Shown here: in pieces, positions 26,848-35,533 of the stretch
Layout of the letters: every line of letters starts with the position of its first letter
Position numbering within the stretch: position 1 is the stretch's first letter
From: an uncultured Eubacteriales bacterium
Lineage (GTDB): Bacteria; Bacillota; Clostridia; Lachnospirales; Cellulosilyticaceae
Reading direction: 5' to 3'
Length of the DNA stretch: 64,000 nt
Assembly (NCBI GenBank): GCA_900551325.1
Contig: URVM01000014.1
Location: 19,888 to 83,887 of the forward strand
Program-made: the position numbers and the translations under genes
Notes under the pieces: generated by a model
Told to the model about the DNA's origin: nothing
The model's database searches: none
The model's input: the letters and a program-made list of their open reading frames with translations, nothing else

Positions 26848-27422
26848 TACCCTCTTACCTCCTCTAAAGCTCTTTTAACAGCAGCCATATTAGGTTCGAT
26901 AACTTGTGGCTTAGTAGCAAATTTATGTTTGAAAGATGTTTCCATAGATTCAATGAAAGTATCTTCATCCATAAGCTTAGCAACTCTAACAATAGCACCA
27001 AGCATTGGTGTATTAGGGAAATACTTACCTAATGTTTCCATAGAGATCTTACGTGCATCGATTGTACATATACGACCTTCATAACCTTTTAACTTAGGTG
27101 CTATTTCTTCTGGTGATTTTTCTGTATTAACAAGAATAGCTCCTTCTTTTTTAAGGCCTGCTGTTACATCTACTACGTCAATTAAAGTTTCGTCTACAAC
27201 AATAACATAATCTGGTTCATAAATATTTGAGTGTACTGTTACTCTTTCATCGCTGATACGGTTATAAGCAGTAATAGGTGCACCCATTCGCTCTGGGCCA
27301 TATTCTGGAAAACCTTGAATATACTTACCTGTATCAAATGCTGCCTCAGCTAATAATAAAGAAGCAGTTTTTGCCCCTTGCCCACCACGGCCATGCCAAC
27401 GAATTTCAACTACGTTGTTCAT
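26847..27422 (-). CDS. porC: Pyruvate:ferredoxin oxidoreductase, gamma subunit
   Basis: PorC closes the four-subunit enzyme. The start was set at 27422 (AGGAGG about 8 nt upstream), giving MNNVVEIRWHGRGGQGAKTASLLLA as a typical N-terminus in 191 residues. The GRGGQG motif, FPEYGPERMGAP and a conserved SNIYEPDYVIVVDETL are present. The longer open frame includes a hydrophobic 24-residue leader that is AT-rich non-coding DNA. It is the first gene of the porCDAB operon. Confidence 0.95.
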   Translation of the reverse strand: MNNVVEIRWHGRGGQGAKTASLLLAEAAFDTGKYIQGFPEYGPERMGAPITAYNRISDERVTVHSNIYEPDYVIVVDETLIDVVDVTAGLKKEGAILVNTEKSPEEIAPKLKGYEGRICTIDARKISMETLGKYFPNTPMLGAIVRVAKLMDEDTFIESMETSFKHKFATKPQVIEPNMAAVKRALEEVRG

Positions 27423-27484
27423 GCATTGATCCCTCCTCATATTACTCTTGTGAATTATGTATAATATTTTTAAAACATAAAACA

Positions 27485-27513
27485 ATTTTATCACTTTTAT
27501 AATTTTATATCAA
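27485..27513 (-). promoter_or_regulatory. Promoter of the por operon
   Basis: Minus strand TTGATA (27513-27508), 17 nt, TAAAAT (27490-27485), about 65 nt before porC. The 318-base gap 27423-27740 is otherwise very AT-rich. I looked for a redox (Rex-type) palindrome and found none convincing. Confidence 0.6.
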
Positions 27514-27740
27514 ATATAATGTGTATTGTATACAATATAAATTAATTTATATATAAATTATTGTTAATTTTTGTCTAAAACAATAAATATTTTGTCATTT
27601 ACTTTGTGAATTCTTATTTCTCACAGAAAAAATCTTTTATTCTTCTTGTTAATAAATTGCTAATCTTTCTTTCCAAATTGAAGAATTAGGTTATACTATA
27701 CTTACTATAACTTTAATAAAACTTATTTAAGGAGAATAAC

Positions 27741-28355
27741 ATGGCCAAATATAAAAAAGTATCTTCCCAGCTTACTACCCTTGAAAATTTACTTAGCTAT
27801 AAATACATTACAAATAGCTATAAACTCTTTTGGTATAGAAGCCTCATTTCTACTTCTAATGATAAAAAAAATAAGGTATCTATACATGATTTAGGCTTAA
27901 ATATGATTGTACATGCCTGGGAACTAGTAGCAGTAAAAGAAATAACTTTCGGACGTCTAGATAAACTCCATCGAGTTATTGAACTTATTTTAGACCAATA
28001 TCATTTTCCTACTACAAGTACTATAGAAGAAGTAAAAGCTTTTTTACCTACTATTAAAGACAAAGAAATTTTAGAACTTATAGAGGAAATTTCCGAGGAG
28101 GCTTGCCACGAATTTATAGCACCTCTTTACGAACAAAAATTAAAAAAAGTAAACTTTAATAAACGTCATACTACAGTGGCTACTTTAAGCTTAGAAAATG
28201 CTACTGCACCTTATAGCATCAATAGCGAGAAAAATAATATTCAAATTCATCCTGAATGGTCAGCTTACTTTACAAAAAATACTAAAGAAGCTCTTAACCT
28301 ATTCCATGATTCATTAGCATTTTTCTTAGACAGACATGCTATGAGTAAAAAGTAA
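27741..28355 (+). CDS. Protein resembling the N-terminal domain of HNH-endonuclease-type proteins
   Basis: A 204-residue soluble protein. The segment from about 22 to 85 (ITNSYKLFWYRSLI, MIVHAWELVAVKEITFGRLDKL) resembles the N-terminal module seen in some bacterial HNH endonucleases, which commonly read NSYK-FFW...AWYPV...FG..D. The rest has no HNH motif; the only histidines are scattered, and no Cys pair is present. It could be a nuclease-free relative or a truncated one. It stands alone and divergent from por, with AAGGAG before its ATG. The family similarity is from memory and moderate; no function is claimed. Confidence 0.5.
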   Translation: MAKYKKVSSQLTTLENLLSYKYITNSYKLFWYRSLISTSNDKKNKVSIHDLGLNMIVHAWELVAVKEITFGRLDKLHRVIELILDQYHFPTTSTIEEVKAFLPTIKDKEILELIEEISEEACHEFIAPLYEQKLKKVNFNKRHTTVATLSLENATAPYSINSEKNNIQIHPEWSAYFTKNTKEALNLFHDSLAFFLDRHAMSKK

Positions 28356-28364
28356 AAATCAAAA

Positions 28365-28412
28365 AGAGAGTAGTTTACCACTTGTTGTATATGGTTGAAC
28401 TACTCTCTTTTC
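28365..28412. terminator. Bidirectional intrinsic terminator
   Basis: An AAAAGAGAGTAGTT/AACTACTCTCTTTT stem lies between the convergent 27741 gene and bofA, with A and T runs on both sides. Confidence 0.85.
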
Positions 28413-28415
28413 TAT

Positions 28416-28673
28416 TTAAAAGTTTCTATATATGTTTATAATATACATAATGAGTATCCCTGGAATACCTAGTAACATAGCTATAATAACACTTAGAATA
28501 CTAATCCCTACTTGCCACATAGAGGGCATAAATAAGTCGCATATATAAATACAACAAATACCTAATAGCCCATTCTTAATCCATTTCACTACATATTGAT
28601 CAAAAATAATACAAACCAGTAATACAGTACACGCTAAAAGACTGATTACAATGACAGGATGTATACCTTGCAT
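28416..28673 (-). CDS. bofA: BofA-like pro-sigma-K processing inhibitor
   Basis: BofA sits in the forespore outer membrane and restrains the SpoIVFB protease until late sporulation. The 85-residue protein has three hydrophobic segments (about 5-24, 34-46 and 55-80) and the family's KWIKNGLLGI and C-terminal GIPGILIMYIINI motifs. It follows a YaaL-like gene on the same strand, the same pairing as in Bacillus, which supports the call. It is evidence that the organism forms spores, or descends from spore formers. Confidence 0.85.
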   Translation of the reverse strand: MQGIHPVIVISLLACTVLLVCIIFDQYVVKWIKNGLLGICCIYICDLFMPSMWQVGISILSVIIAMLLGIPGILIMYIINIYRNF

Positions 28674-28722
28674 GCTTTTACCACCTCTACATAATCATAT
28701 ATTATATAGATATGGACATCCC

Positions 28723-28971
28723 CTACATTACATTCCTATTTTCTTCGATTTCATAGTAAAGCTTCTTAAGTTTTCTAAGTAAATAACCATGTTTAATCTG
28801 GCTAGCCTTATAGTAATAAGTATAGTACTCTAGCAAATCGGGTTCAATAGTATCCGAAAAGTTATTCAGTGTTGCAGCCATTTCTTCATGTAAGGCCGTA
28901 ATCTCATCTGCAAGCATTTGCTTTTCTTCTTCCATTTCTTGCTGTTTAAGCCTTTTTGTTTTTTTATCCAT
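28723..28971 (-). CDS. YaaL-like protein (DUF2508)
   Basis: An 82-residue, strongly charged helical protein with a coiled-coil start (RLKQQEMEEEKQMLADEI) and the C-terminal YYKASQIKHGYLLRKLKKLYYEI typical of DUF2508, the YaaL family. Function is unknown. In Bacillus yaaL lies between recR and bofA; here bofA follows 50 nt downstream, but recR is absent and flagellin lies upstream. Confidence 0.8.
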   Translation of the reverse strand: MDKKTKRLKQQEMEEEKQMLADEITALHEEMAATLNNFSDTIEPDLLEYYTYYYKASQIKHGYLLRKLKKLYYEIEENRNVM

Positions 28972-29024
28972 AGCTTTCCCTCCTTTTTCAGGAGTATGCC
29001 CTAAGCCTAAAAAAACTATTCACC

Positions 29025-30320
29025 TTATCTTTGAAGAAGTTGCATAACTTGTTGTGGTCTTTGATTCGCCTGTGCAAGCATAGCTGTAGCTGCTTGAGAA
29101 AGAACATTTAACTGCGTATATTGTGCCATTTCATAAGCCATATCTGCATCCTGTATACGTGATAGAGAAGATGTCATATTCTCTTCACTTACTCCTAAGT
29201 TACCTGTTGTATGCTCAAGTCTATTTTGTACAGCACCAAGAGCAGCTCTTTGAGAAGATACCATTTCAATAGCATTTGAAATTTTAGTAATTGCACCTGC
29301 TGCTTCTTCTGAATTACTTACACTAACCGCTGCTTGAGTTGGAGTCTTATCTGCTCCATCTGTAACATTAGCCTCTTTGCTATAGCCTGCTTGACCCGGC
29401 TTACCTACTAAGCCCAGTGCCTTAGCACCCATATTACCAATAGTTACAAGCATAGTTTGTTGTTTATTAGCACCAATTTGCAGTGTAATCTTTTGATCTA
29501 TAATACCTGTATTATGATTTTCTATGTAATTACCTTGTGTACCTACTTCTTTTGCTGTAACTTCTAATGTATTTTTAGGTGTACCTACATTAACTGTTAC
29601 ATTCTCTAATTTATCTTTTAGTGTATTAGATATAGTTTCTGTAAGCTTAGTACTTCTATCTGCATCTGCAATATTCTTATCTAGTAGAGCTTTAATATCT
29701 ACCCCAATACCTGAATCGTTATAAGCCCCTTCTTCTGAATTATAGAAAGTAACTGTTTGTCCATCTAATGTAAATCCTGTACCAATAAGTTTCTTAGCTG
29801 CATCCTCTGTTAGTGGAGATGGGATAGTAATTGAACCCTGTGCAGGTGTAGTATCTGTACCATTTTTCATTTCTTCAAATACAAACGGTGTTTCTTTTAA
29901 AGTTTCACCTTTAAGTAAAGATTTTGTATTAAACTCTGTATCTACAGAAACACGATTAATTTCAGAGCATAATTGATTAATCTCTTCTTGAATTTGTTCT
30001 AAATCACCTTCTGAATAACTACCATTAGATGCTTGAACACTTAATTCTCTCATACGTTGAAGCATAGCATGTACTTCATTAAGAGTACCTTCTGCTGTTT
30101 GAACAAGGGAGATCCCATCCATTGTGTTACGATTTGCTTGTTGAAGACCTTTAACTTGGGCATCCATTTTGTTTGCAATAGCAAGACCTGCTGCGTCATC
30201 TGCAGAACGGTTAATACGAAGACCTGATGAAAGCCTCTCCATTGTTGTAGCTGCCTTACCATTTGCCTTGCTGAGTTGATTCAGTGTTCTTAGTGCAGGA
30301 ATATTATAATTTATCTTCAA
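29025..30320 (-). CDS. Flagellin
   Basis: The filament subunit. The conserved N-terminal D0/D1 part is clear (KINYNIPALRTLNQLSKANG, RLSSGLRINRSADDAAGLAIANKM), as is the C-terminal part (MVSSQRAALGAVQNRLEHT, AQYTQLNVLSQAATAMLAQANQRPQQVMQLL). The middle region (about 150-340) is variable and forms the outer domains. The open frame begins with GTG at 30329, but the AGAGGA site leaves it almost no spacing. A TTG at 30320 gives the standard MKINYN start with about 10 nt spacing, so I prefer it. No sigma-D-type promoter is evident in the 100-nt gap. Confidence 0.95.
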   Translation of the reverse strand: MKINYNIPALRTLNQLSKANGKAATTMERLSSGLRINRSADDAAGLAIANKMDAQVKGLQQANRNTMDGISLVQTAEGTLNEVHAMLQRMRELSVQASNGSYSEGDLEQIQEEINQLCSEINRVSVDTEFNTKSLLKGETLKETPFVFEEMKNGTDTTPAQGSITIPSPLTEDAAKKLIGTGFTLDGQTVTFYNSEEGAYNDSGIGVDIKALLDKNIADADRSTKLTETISNTLKDKLENVTVNVGTPKNTLEVTAKEVGTQGNYIENHNTGIIDQKITLQIGANKQQTMLVTIGNMGAKALGLVGKPGQAGYSKEANVTDGADKTPTQAAVSVSNSEEAAGAITKISNAIEMVSSQRAALGAVQNRLEHTTGNLGVSEENMTSSLSRIQDADMAYEMAQYTQLNVLSQAATAMLAQANQRPQQVMQLLQR

Positions 30321-30427
30321 TTTACTCACATCCTCTTTTGTTTTTTATTACTTCTTGTACTTTTATTACTTCCTATATTTTCATAGCTTACTGTGTCCAA
30401 TATAACGCCTTGCATTTCTTATTTATT

Positions 30428-30868
30428 CTAAACTCTATAACCTCTATTAGGTGATTCTACTGTTATTTCATTTAAATAGCCTTTACCATAAGTCATGCCT
30501 GCATAAATGGTTTGAGCATTTTGGATAGTCTGTTGTTTGTTTGTATTTTCTTTTGCTATTTGATTATAGCCATTGTAAATAATCTCTATTAGTTTGTACG
30601 CCTCTTCTAACTTACTATCTTCTTTATAGTGATTAATTAATAAATCTTGTACATATACGTAAAGTTGAAAAAGATTATGAGCCAGTTCTACTTCAAAGTT
30701 TAAATTCTCACATAAAATAAGAAGTACTTCTCTTGCCTCATCAACTTTCTTTTTTCTAGCCTCTTCTTGGCACTTTATAGCTTCCTTGATACAATCTAAA
30801 AATAACTCATAGGTTACACACACAAGTTGGACATCTGTTGCTTCTGCTATATACGCTGTTGTTACCAT
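30428..30868 (-). CDS. fliS: Flagellin export chaperone FliS
   Basis: FliS binds the flagellin C-terminus to stop early polymerisation. The 146-residue all-helical protein has the family's opening helix with VQLVCVTYELFLDCIKEAI, then long amphipathic helices. It is more divergent than usual and lacks the common YGAAAS-type region. The assignment rests on length, helical pattern and its position 99 nt upstream of flagellin. Its ATG overlaps the stop of the small ORF at 30868-31014 as TAATG. Confidence 0.75.
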   Translation of the reverse strand: MVTTAYIAEATDVQLVCVTYELFLDCIKEAIKCQEEARKKKVDEAREVLLILCENLNFEVELAHNLFQLYVYVQDLLINHYKEDSKLEEAYKLIEIIYNGYNQIAKENTNKQQTIQNAQTIYAGMTYGKGYLNEITVESPNRGYRV

Positions 30869-31014
30869 TATTCTTTCCTTCCTTCTGCTTCATCTTGAGC
30901 TATTTCTTCGTCTACAGACTCAAAATAATCTACAAAGCTTTTTACTATACTTAGTATATCGTCATTTAAATGAGATTGTTTTACTTTGGTCTCCTCGTTA
31001 GATAATGGCTTCAA
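30868..31014 (-). CDS. Small ORF between the 950-residue gene and fliS
   Basis: A 48-codon frame starts at TTG 31014 (or the in-frame GTG at 31020), with AAAGGAG upstream, and ends in a TAATG overlap with fliS. The product reads MKPLSNEETKVKQSHL... and ends in an acidic tail (VDEEIAQDEAEGRKE). It overlaps the end of the upstream gene by 17 nt. The tight fit into the operon and good ribosome binding site support it as real; there is no recognised family. It could be a small flagellar chaperone, but this is unsupported. Confidence 0.5.
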   Translation of the reverse strand: MKPLSNEETKVKQSHLNDDILSIVKSFVDYFESVDEEIAQDEAEGRKE

Positions 31015-33850
31015 ATTCACTATCTCCTTTTAATAAACTTGTTAGTACTGGTGCTTTAGCCTCTTTTGGCACTTCATAAGTTTCGCGACTTACCTCATAT
31101 CCTAATTGTTTAAATAGTCCTTGTAAGTGAGATTTTGCCTTTTCTAAAGCTTCTGCGGCCTGACTAGATTCTGCTTGCATTTGGTATCCAATATGATCCC
31201 CTTTAATAGTGAAGTAAGTTGTAACCGTACCAAGCTTCTTAGTTTCATAGCGCATAACTCCTGTAATACTTTCTTTTTCTAAATCTTTCTTAGCACTTTC
31301 TTCCTTCATATAAAACTGAACCATTTTAGTTTCACCATTAATCATATACGGAATTTGATAAATTCCCTCTTTATTCATAAGCTGCTTTTGTACATCTAGC
31401 ATCTCTTCTAATTGTTTATAACTTTTATAATTTAAAACATCTCCTTGCTCCATACTCTGTTCCTTATAGTAGGTAGCCTTATGTTCTAATTCCTCTAGTA
31501 CCTTTTCAAATTCTTCTTTCTTACGTGGTAGATTATCTTCTTCTAATCCTTTATCTACACCTGTTTTTCTAAGTAACTCTTTATATAGATCAGGATCTTT
31601 AGCCATCTGATCTACCCAATAAATATTGGTAAGGGTAAGAGGAATTTTATGCTGCTTCATAGTCTCTACTACTTCTTTAGGCACATTCTTCACTACTTCT
31701 ATCTTTTCTAATATACTTTCTGGTAAAGTATTTACACCATCAAACTTACCTAATTCTTTCTTAATAGTTCCTCTAACAAATGGCATAATCATGCTCTTAA
31801 AGGTTGTAAACTCATCTGTACCCATAGCCTCTAGTTCAAATGGCATATTTTCTGCCATCTTCACCGCATCAAGGAGCTTCTTAAGTTCCGTACTTGCTTC
31901 TTGAATTAGAGTACGTCCTGACTTAGTTTCATAATTTAAAGATTCCAAACTACCAAACTCATCATCTATACCTACTTCAATATGTGAGTTTTTACCTGCA
32001 TACTTAGTTGCTTCTTCTAACTGCTCTACTGTAAGAGGAAGTCCATTTTTGAACAAATAACCTGCTACTTGTTCTTTATTATTTAAGACTCCATTTAAAA
32101 TTTTATAAAGTCCTATTAAGCTTTTCTTCTGTTCTTCGTTAATTTGACCTTTTTCTTCAAGAGATACAATGCTCTTTGCAATACTTTCTTTTGTCTTGAT
32201 CATTTCACTTTCTCTAGACCATTCTAAAATAGTTCCTATAGATGCTTTATAAGGGTTTACCCCTTCTTTAATTAACTTAGCTGCTTCATAAGGTGTCATA
32301 ACCTCTAAAAACTCATTAATTTGACTCATGGCAGATATAGCAGATTCTAAGTTCTCTACAGTTAAATCCATTCCATTTGTTATAAGTGCCTTAGCACTTT
32401 GTATACTAAGTGAATTCACTGGTAAATCATGTGTCTCTAAAAACTGTTGTATTTGTGCCTCTACAGATTTAATACTTTCCCCAAAACGTCCTTCTGCTTG
32501 ACTAAAGTGTACCTCATACAAATCTAGAGCCTGATGTATGGCTTCAAGGGTTGCTGTCCCTTCTGTTTCCATTTGAATATTTGTAGTAGCTTCTTTATAC
32601 TGTCCTATCTGTGTAGCTACGTTCATAACTTGTCCAAGGATTTCTTTATTTTCACTTGTCACTGGTATATCTGCTTTTATTAAAGCTTCTTCTTGTATTT
32701 CGGCTTCAACTTGTCTTAATCCTTCAGCTACCTTAGCAAGCTCACTACTTTCAAGTGGTAAACGTGTACTTAATCTTTGTGCTGTTTCTGTGTTTAGTCT
32801 AGCTCGAATTTCATTAATTTGTTTTTTAATATTTTCAGTTGTTTCATAAGCTTCAACTGTAGACTTTCCATTTAACGTGTTTTCACTTATAGTATTTTCG
32901 TTTATAACGTTTTCTTTTAATGTATTTTTTTCATCTACTTTAATTTTATCTGTTACTTGTTTTGTGTTTTTAAGAAGTTTTTCCCTTAAATTTTGTATAC
33001 TTGGGATTTCACCATCTTTGATTACTTCTTCTATAGTTCTATCATCTACTTTTGCTAAGTCTTCTTGGATAGACTCTATAGTTTCTTTACTATATAAACG
33101 CTTTTCATCGTCTACTAATGCTTCATTTTCTCTTTTTGCTTCCACAATTTCTTCTACTTCTTCTTGACCTTGTTCAAAACTTTCCAAGCTTTCAATAGCT
33201 GTATGTATGTTTTGGATTTTTAGTACAGACTGTTCAGATACATCTATACCTAAATTTAATAACTTGTTCGTTGCCCACTCATTGCCCTCATTCACTTCTA
33301 GTCCATTCATACGTAAAACACTTTGGACATCTTCCTTTGTATAAGTACCAGTATTTATAGGTGCTGTTCCTGTAAAACTTCCTTTGTATAGATCGTTAAT
33401 AGTGAGCGTACCTTTTGTTTGCATAGCATAGTGATACATACTATCTGTATGTTCTTTTAGTCTTTTTATTTTATCGTTATATTGTGTCTTAGATTTTTTA
33501 GTATACCCTTCTTTTTCAAGGCCTTTTTCTTCTTTTATATTTTTAAGCGTCTTGGCAATCTCTTCTCCACATAAGGTTTCAACATTAAAACCTTCTTTTT
33601 CTAAGTCTGCTACTTCCTCTATACTTAGACTTGAAAGAATTTGCATTTCATCTTCTGTCAGATCTTTAGTCTTTAGATTTTCTTGCTTTCCATTATAGTA
33701 ATTCTCTATTTCTTCTTGTTTGTCTGCCACTTCAAATAGAGTATATGGAATAGCTTTTACTTGTTCTGCTTTAATCTGTGATGCTTCACGTTTTGGCATT
33801 TCTTCTATTATATAGCCTTGTGCTTGCCCTACTTTTATGGCATCAATCAT
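30998..33850 (-). CDS. Large flagellar-associated protein (DUF6240-like)
   Basis: A 950-residue, acidic, mostly helical and probably partly disordered protein without signal peptide or membrane segments. It has repeated units of a 60-80-residue theme (IPLTLTNIYWVDQMAK, LPLTVEQLEEATKYA, MDLTVENLESAISAM, NTGTYTKEDVQSVLRM), each reading roughly [I/L]P[L/V]T..N....A. The C-terminal 110 residues (KKLGTVTTYFTIKGDHIGYQMQAES) resemble the beta-rich tail of FliK-type hook-length proteins. I recall similar proteins as DUF6240, next to flagellin genes in Lachnospiraceae. The role is unknown; operon context points to flagellar assembly. Confidence 0.6.
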   Translation of the reverse strand: MIDAIKVGQAQGYIIEEMPKREASQIKAEQVKAIPYTLFEVADKQEEIENYYNGKQENLKTKDLTEDEMQILSSLSIEEVADLEKEGFNVETLCGEEIAKTLKNIKEEKGLEKEGYTKKSKTQYNDKIKRLKEHTDSMYHYAMQTKGTLTINDLYKGSFTGTAPINTGTYTKEDVQSVLRMNGLEVNEGNEWATNKLLNLGIDVSEQSVLKIQNIHTAIESLESFEQGQEEVEEIVEAKRENEALVDDEKRLYSKETIESIQEDLAKVDDRTIEEVIKDGEIPSIQNLREKLLKNTKQVTDKIKVDEKNTLKENVINENTISENTLNGKSTVEAYETTENIKKQINEIRARLNTETAQRLSTRLPLESSELAKVAEGLRQVEAEIQEEALIKADIPVTSENKEILGQVMNVATQIGQYKEATTNIQMETEGTATLEAIHQALDLYEVHFSQAEGRFGESIKSVEAQIQQFLETHDLPVNSLSIQSAKALITNGMDLTVENLESAISAMSQINEFLEVMTPYEAAKLIKEGVNPYKASIGTILEWSRESEMIKTKESIAKSIVSLEEKGQINEEQKKSLIGLYKILNGVLNNKEQVAGYLFKNGLPLTVEQLEEATKYAGKNSHIEVGIDDEFGSLESLNYETKSGRTLIQEASTELKKLLDAVKMAENMPFELEAMGTDEFTTFKSMIMPFVRGTIKKELGKFDGVNTLPESILEKIEVVKNVPKEVVETMKQHKIPLTLTNIYWVDQMAKDPDLYKELLRKTGVDKGLEEDNLPRKKEEFEKVLEELEHKATYYKEQSMEQGDVLNYKSYKQLEEMLDVQKQLMNKEGIYQIPYMINGETKMVQFYMKEESAKKDLEKESITGVMRYETKKLGTVTTYFTIKGDHIGYQMQAESSQAAEALEKAKSHLQGLFKQLGYEVSRETYEVPKEAKAPVLTSLLKGDSEFEAII

Positions 33851-34118
33851 ACTATCACCTCAAAATTTTTCTATTATATATGTCGGTTAAATCTTAGTCT
33901 TGCTTTAACTTATTTAAGCAAGCATAAGGACTTTCATTTTGGTATATATTATTATCAAGGCTGATTATGTGCAGTGAGTTGCAAAAATAAATGTTTTATT
34001 TTATAATGTGTCTATTAAATTTTGCTAACTTTTATAAATTATTCATCTTATTTAGTTAGACTAAAGAGGTTCGCAAAATTACACATTATTTTTATAAACT
34101 TAGGAGAGTGATTTAAAA

Positions 34119-35408
34119 TTGGATTCGGTACTGTTGGTACAACTTGTAGTTCTTGTCATTTTACTAATAGGGTCAGCCTTTTTCTCAGCTTCTGAAACTG
34201 CCCTTATGTCTATTAGTAAAATCGATGCTCGTCATATGGTGGATCAAAACATTAAAAATGCAAAAATTGTGAGTAAGTTGGTAGAAGACCCTAATAAATT
34301 ATTAGGTGCTATCTTAGTTGGAAATAACATTGTAAATATTGGTGCTTCATCACTAGCAACGGTTATTGCTACAAACATAGTAGGAAGTGCTGGTGCTGGG
34401 ATTGCAACAGGGGTTATGACTCTTTTAGTTCTTATCTTTGGTGAGATCACTCCAAAGTCATTATCAACTCAAAAGGCTCATGAAGTAGCTTGCTTTGTAG
34501 CAAGACCTATTTCTATTTTAGTTGTTATCTTTAACCCTCTTGTTAAAGTACTTATGTTTATTTCTAACCTTATCATTAGAATCTTTGGTGGTAAGATTGA
34601 TACAAGTAAACCTTTCATCACAACAGATGAACTTAAAACCATTGTTACAGTAAGTCATGAAGAAGGCGTTATTGAAGAAGAAGAAAAAGAAATGATTTAC
34701 AATGTGTTTGGTTTTGGTGACTCTTTCACAAAAGACGTTATGATTCCTAGAACAGATATGATAGCAGTAGATGCTAATGCTACATATGAGGAGATAATCG
34801 ATTTATATAAGCAAGAACAATTTTCACGTATGCCTGTATATCAAGAATCTCACGATAATATTATTGGTGTTATTTATGTGAAAGACCTTCTTCTAAAACA
34901 GTTTAATCCTGAAGACTTTGTAATGGCTGATTTCTTAAGAGATGTTTACTTCGTTCATGAATTTAAACGTATTGATGAACTCTTTAAAGAAATGCGTTCT
35001 AAAAAAATTGGTATGGCCATTGTAGTTGATGAGTACGGCGGTACTTCTGGTATTGTAACTTTAGAAGACTTGATAGAAGAAATCGTGGGCGATATTGATG
35101 ATGAGTACGACATGACTGAAGATAGTTTTGTAAAACTAAACGATAAAGAGTATCTTGTAGATGGTTCTTTCAGAATTAGCGACTTTAATGATGAGCTACA
35201 TCTTGATATTTCATCAAATGAGTTTGACTCTATTGGTGGTTTTATCATTGGTCTTCTTGACCGCTTCCCTGATGAAGGTGAAGTTGTAACTTATGAAGGG
35301 ATTACCTTTAGAGTACAAGAAACTATGAATAATCGTATTAATAAATTAAAGGTCACTCTATGTGATGAACTAGTACAACAACTAGTAGCCAGAGAAAAAG
35401 AAGATTAA
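34119..35408 (+). CDS. CNNM/CBS-domain membrane protein (HlyC/CorC family)
   Basis: A 429-residue protein with an N-terminal CNNM domain of four membrane segments (about 5-155, with SASETALMSISKIDARHMV and GNNIVNIGASSLATV), a pair of CBS domains (about 200-330) and a C-terminal CorC/HlyC domain (about 345-425). Relatives act in magnesium homeostasis, so Mg2+ export or its control is the best guess. The start is TTG at 34119 with an AGGAG site 12 nt upstream. The 268-base gap before it separates it from a divergent gene and probably holds both promoters; none is clear enough to mark. Confidence 0.92.
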   Translation: MDSVLLVQLVVLVILLIGSAFFSASETALMSISKIDARHMVDQNIKNAKIVSKLVEDPNKLLGAILVGNNIVNIGASSLATVIATNIVGSAGAGIATGVMTLLVLIFGEITPKSLSTQKAHEVACFVARPISILVVIFNPLVKVLMFISNLIIRIFGGKIDTSKPFITTDELKTIVTVSHEEGVIEEEEKEMIYNVFGFGDSFTKDVMIPRTDMIAVDANATYEEIIDLYKQEQFSRMPVYQESHDNIIGVIYVKDLLLKQFNPEDFVMADFLRDVYFVHEFKRIDELFKEMRSKKIGMAIVVDEYGGTSGIVTLEDLIEEIVGDIDDEYDMTEDSFVKLNDKEYLVDGSFRISDFNDELHLDISSNEFDSIGGFIIGLLDRFPDEGEVVTYEGITFRVQETMNNRINKLKVTLCDELVQQLVAREKED

Positions 35409-35431
35409 GCCCGAGCTTAATCTTCTTTTTT
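35399..35431 (+). terminator. Intrinsic terminator overlapping a stop codon
   Basis: The stem AAGATTAAGC/GCTTAATCTT (loop CCGA) with a T run begins within the last codons of the CNNM gene, so the TAA stop lies inside the hairpin. Confidence 0.85.
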
Positions 35432-35533
35432 ATTATTTTCTATTAATTTATTTGCTTATTTTTTATTAATTACTTGTTCTTATTTAATCTAATTTATTTT
35501 CTATTTTTTTCTCTATTCTAATCTCTCTTATCT

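Noticed and set aside
27423..27740. Rex-type redox operator before por
   Set aside because: The gap has TTGTGAA- and TTGTATACAA-like words but no full palindrome of the known Rex form; not supported.
30330..30427. Sigma-D promoter of flagellin
   Set aside because: No TAAA-N15-GCCGATAA-like sequence in the gap; flagellin may be read through from the upstream genes.
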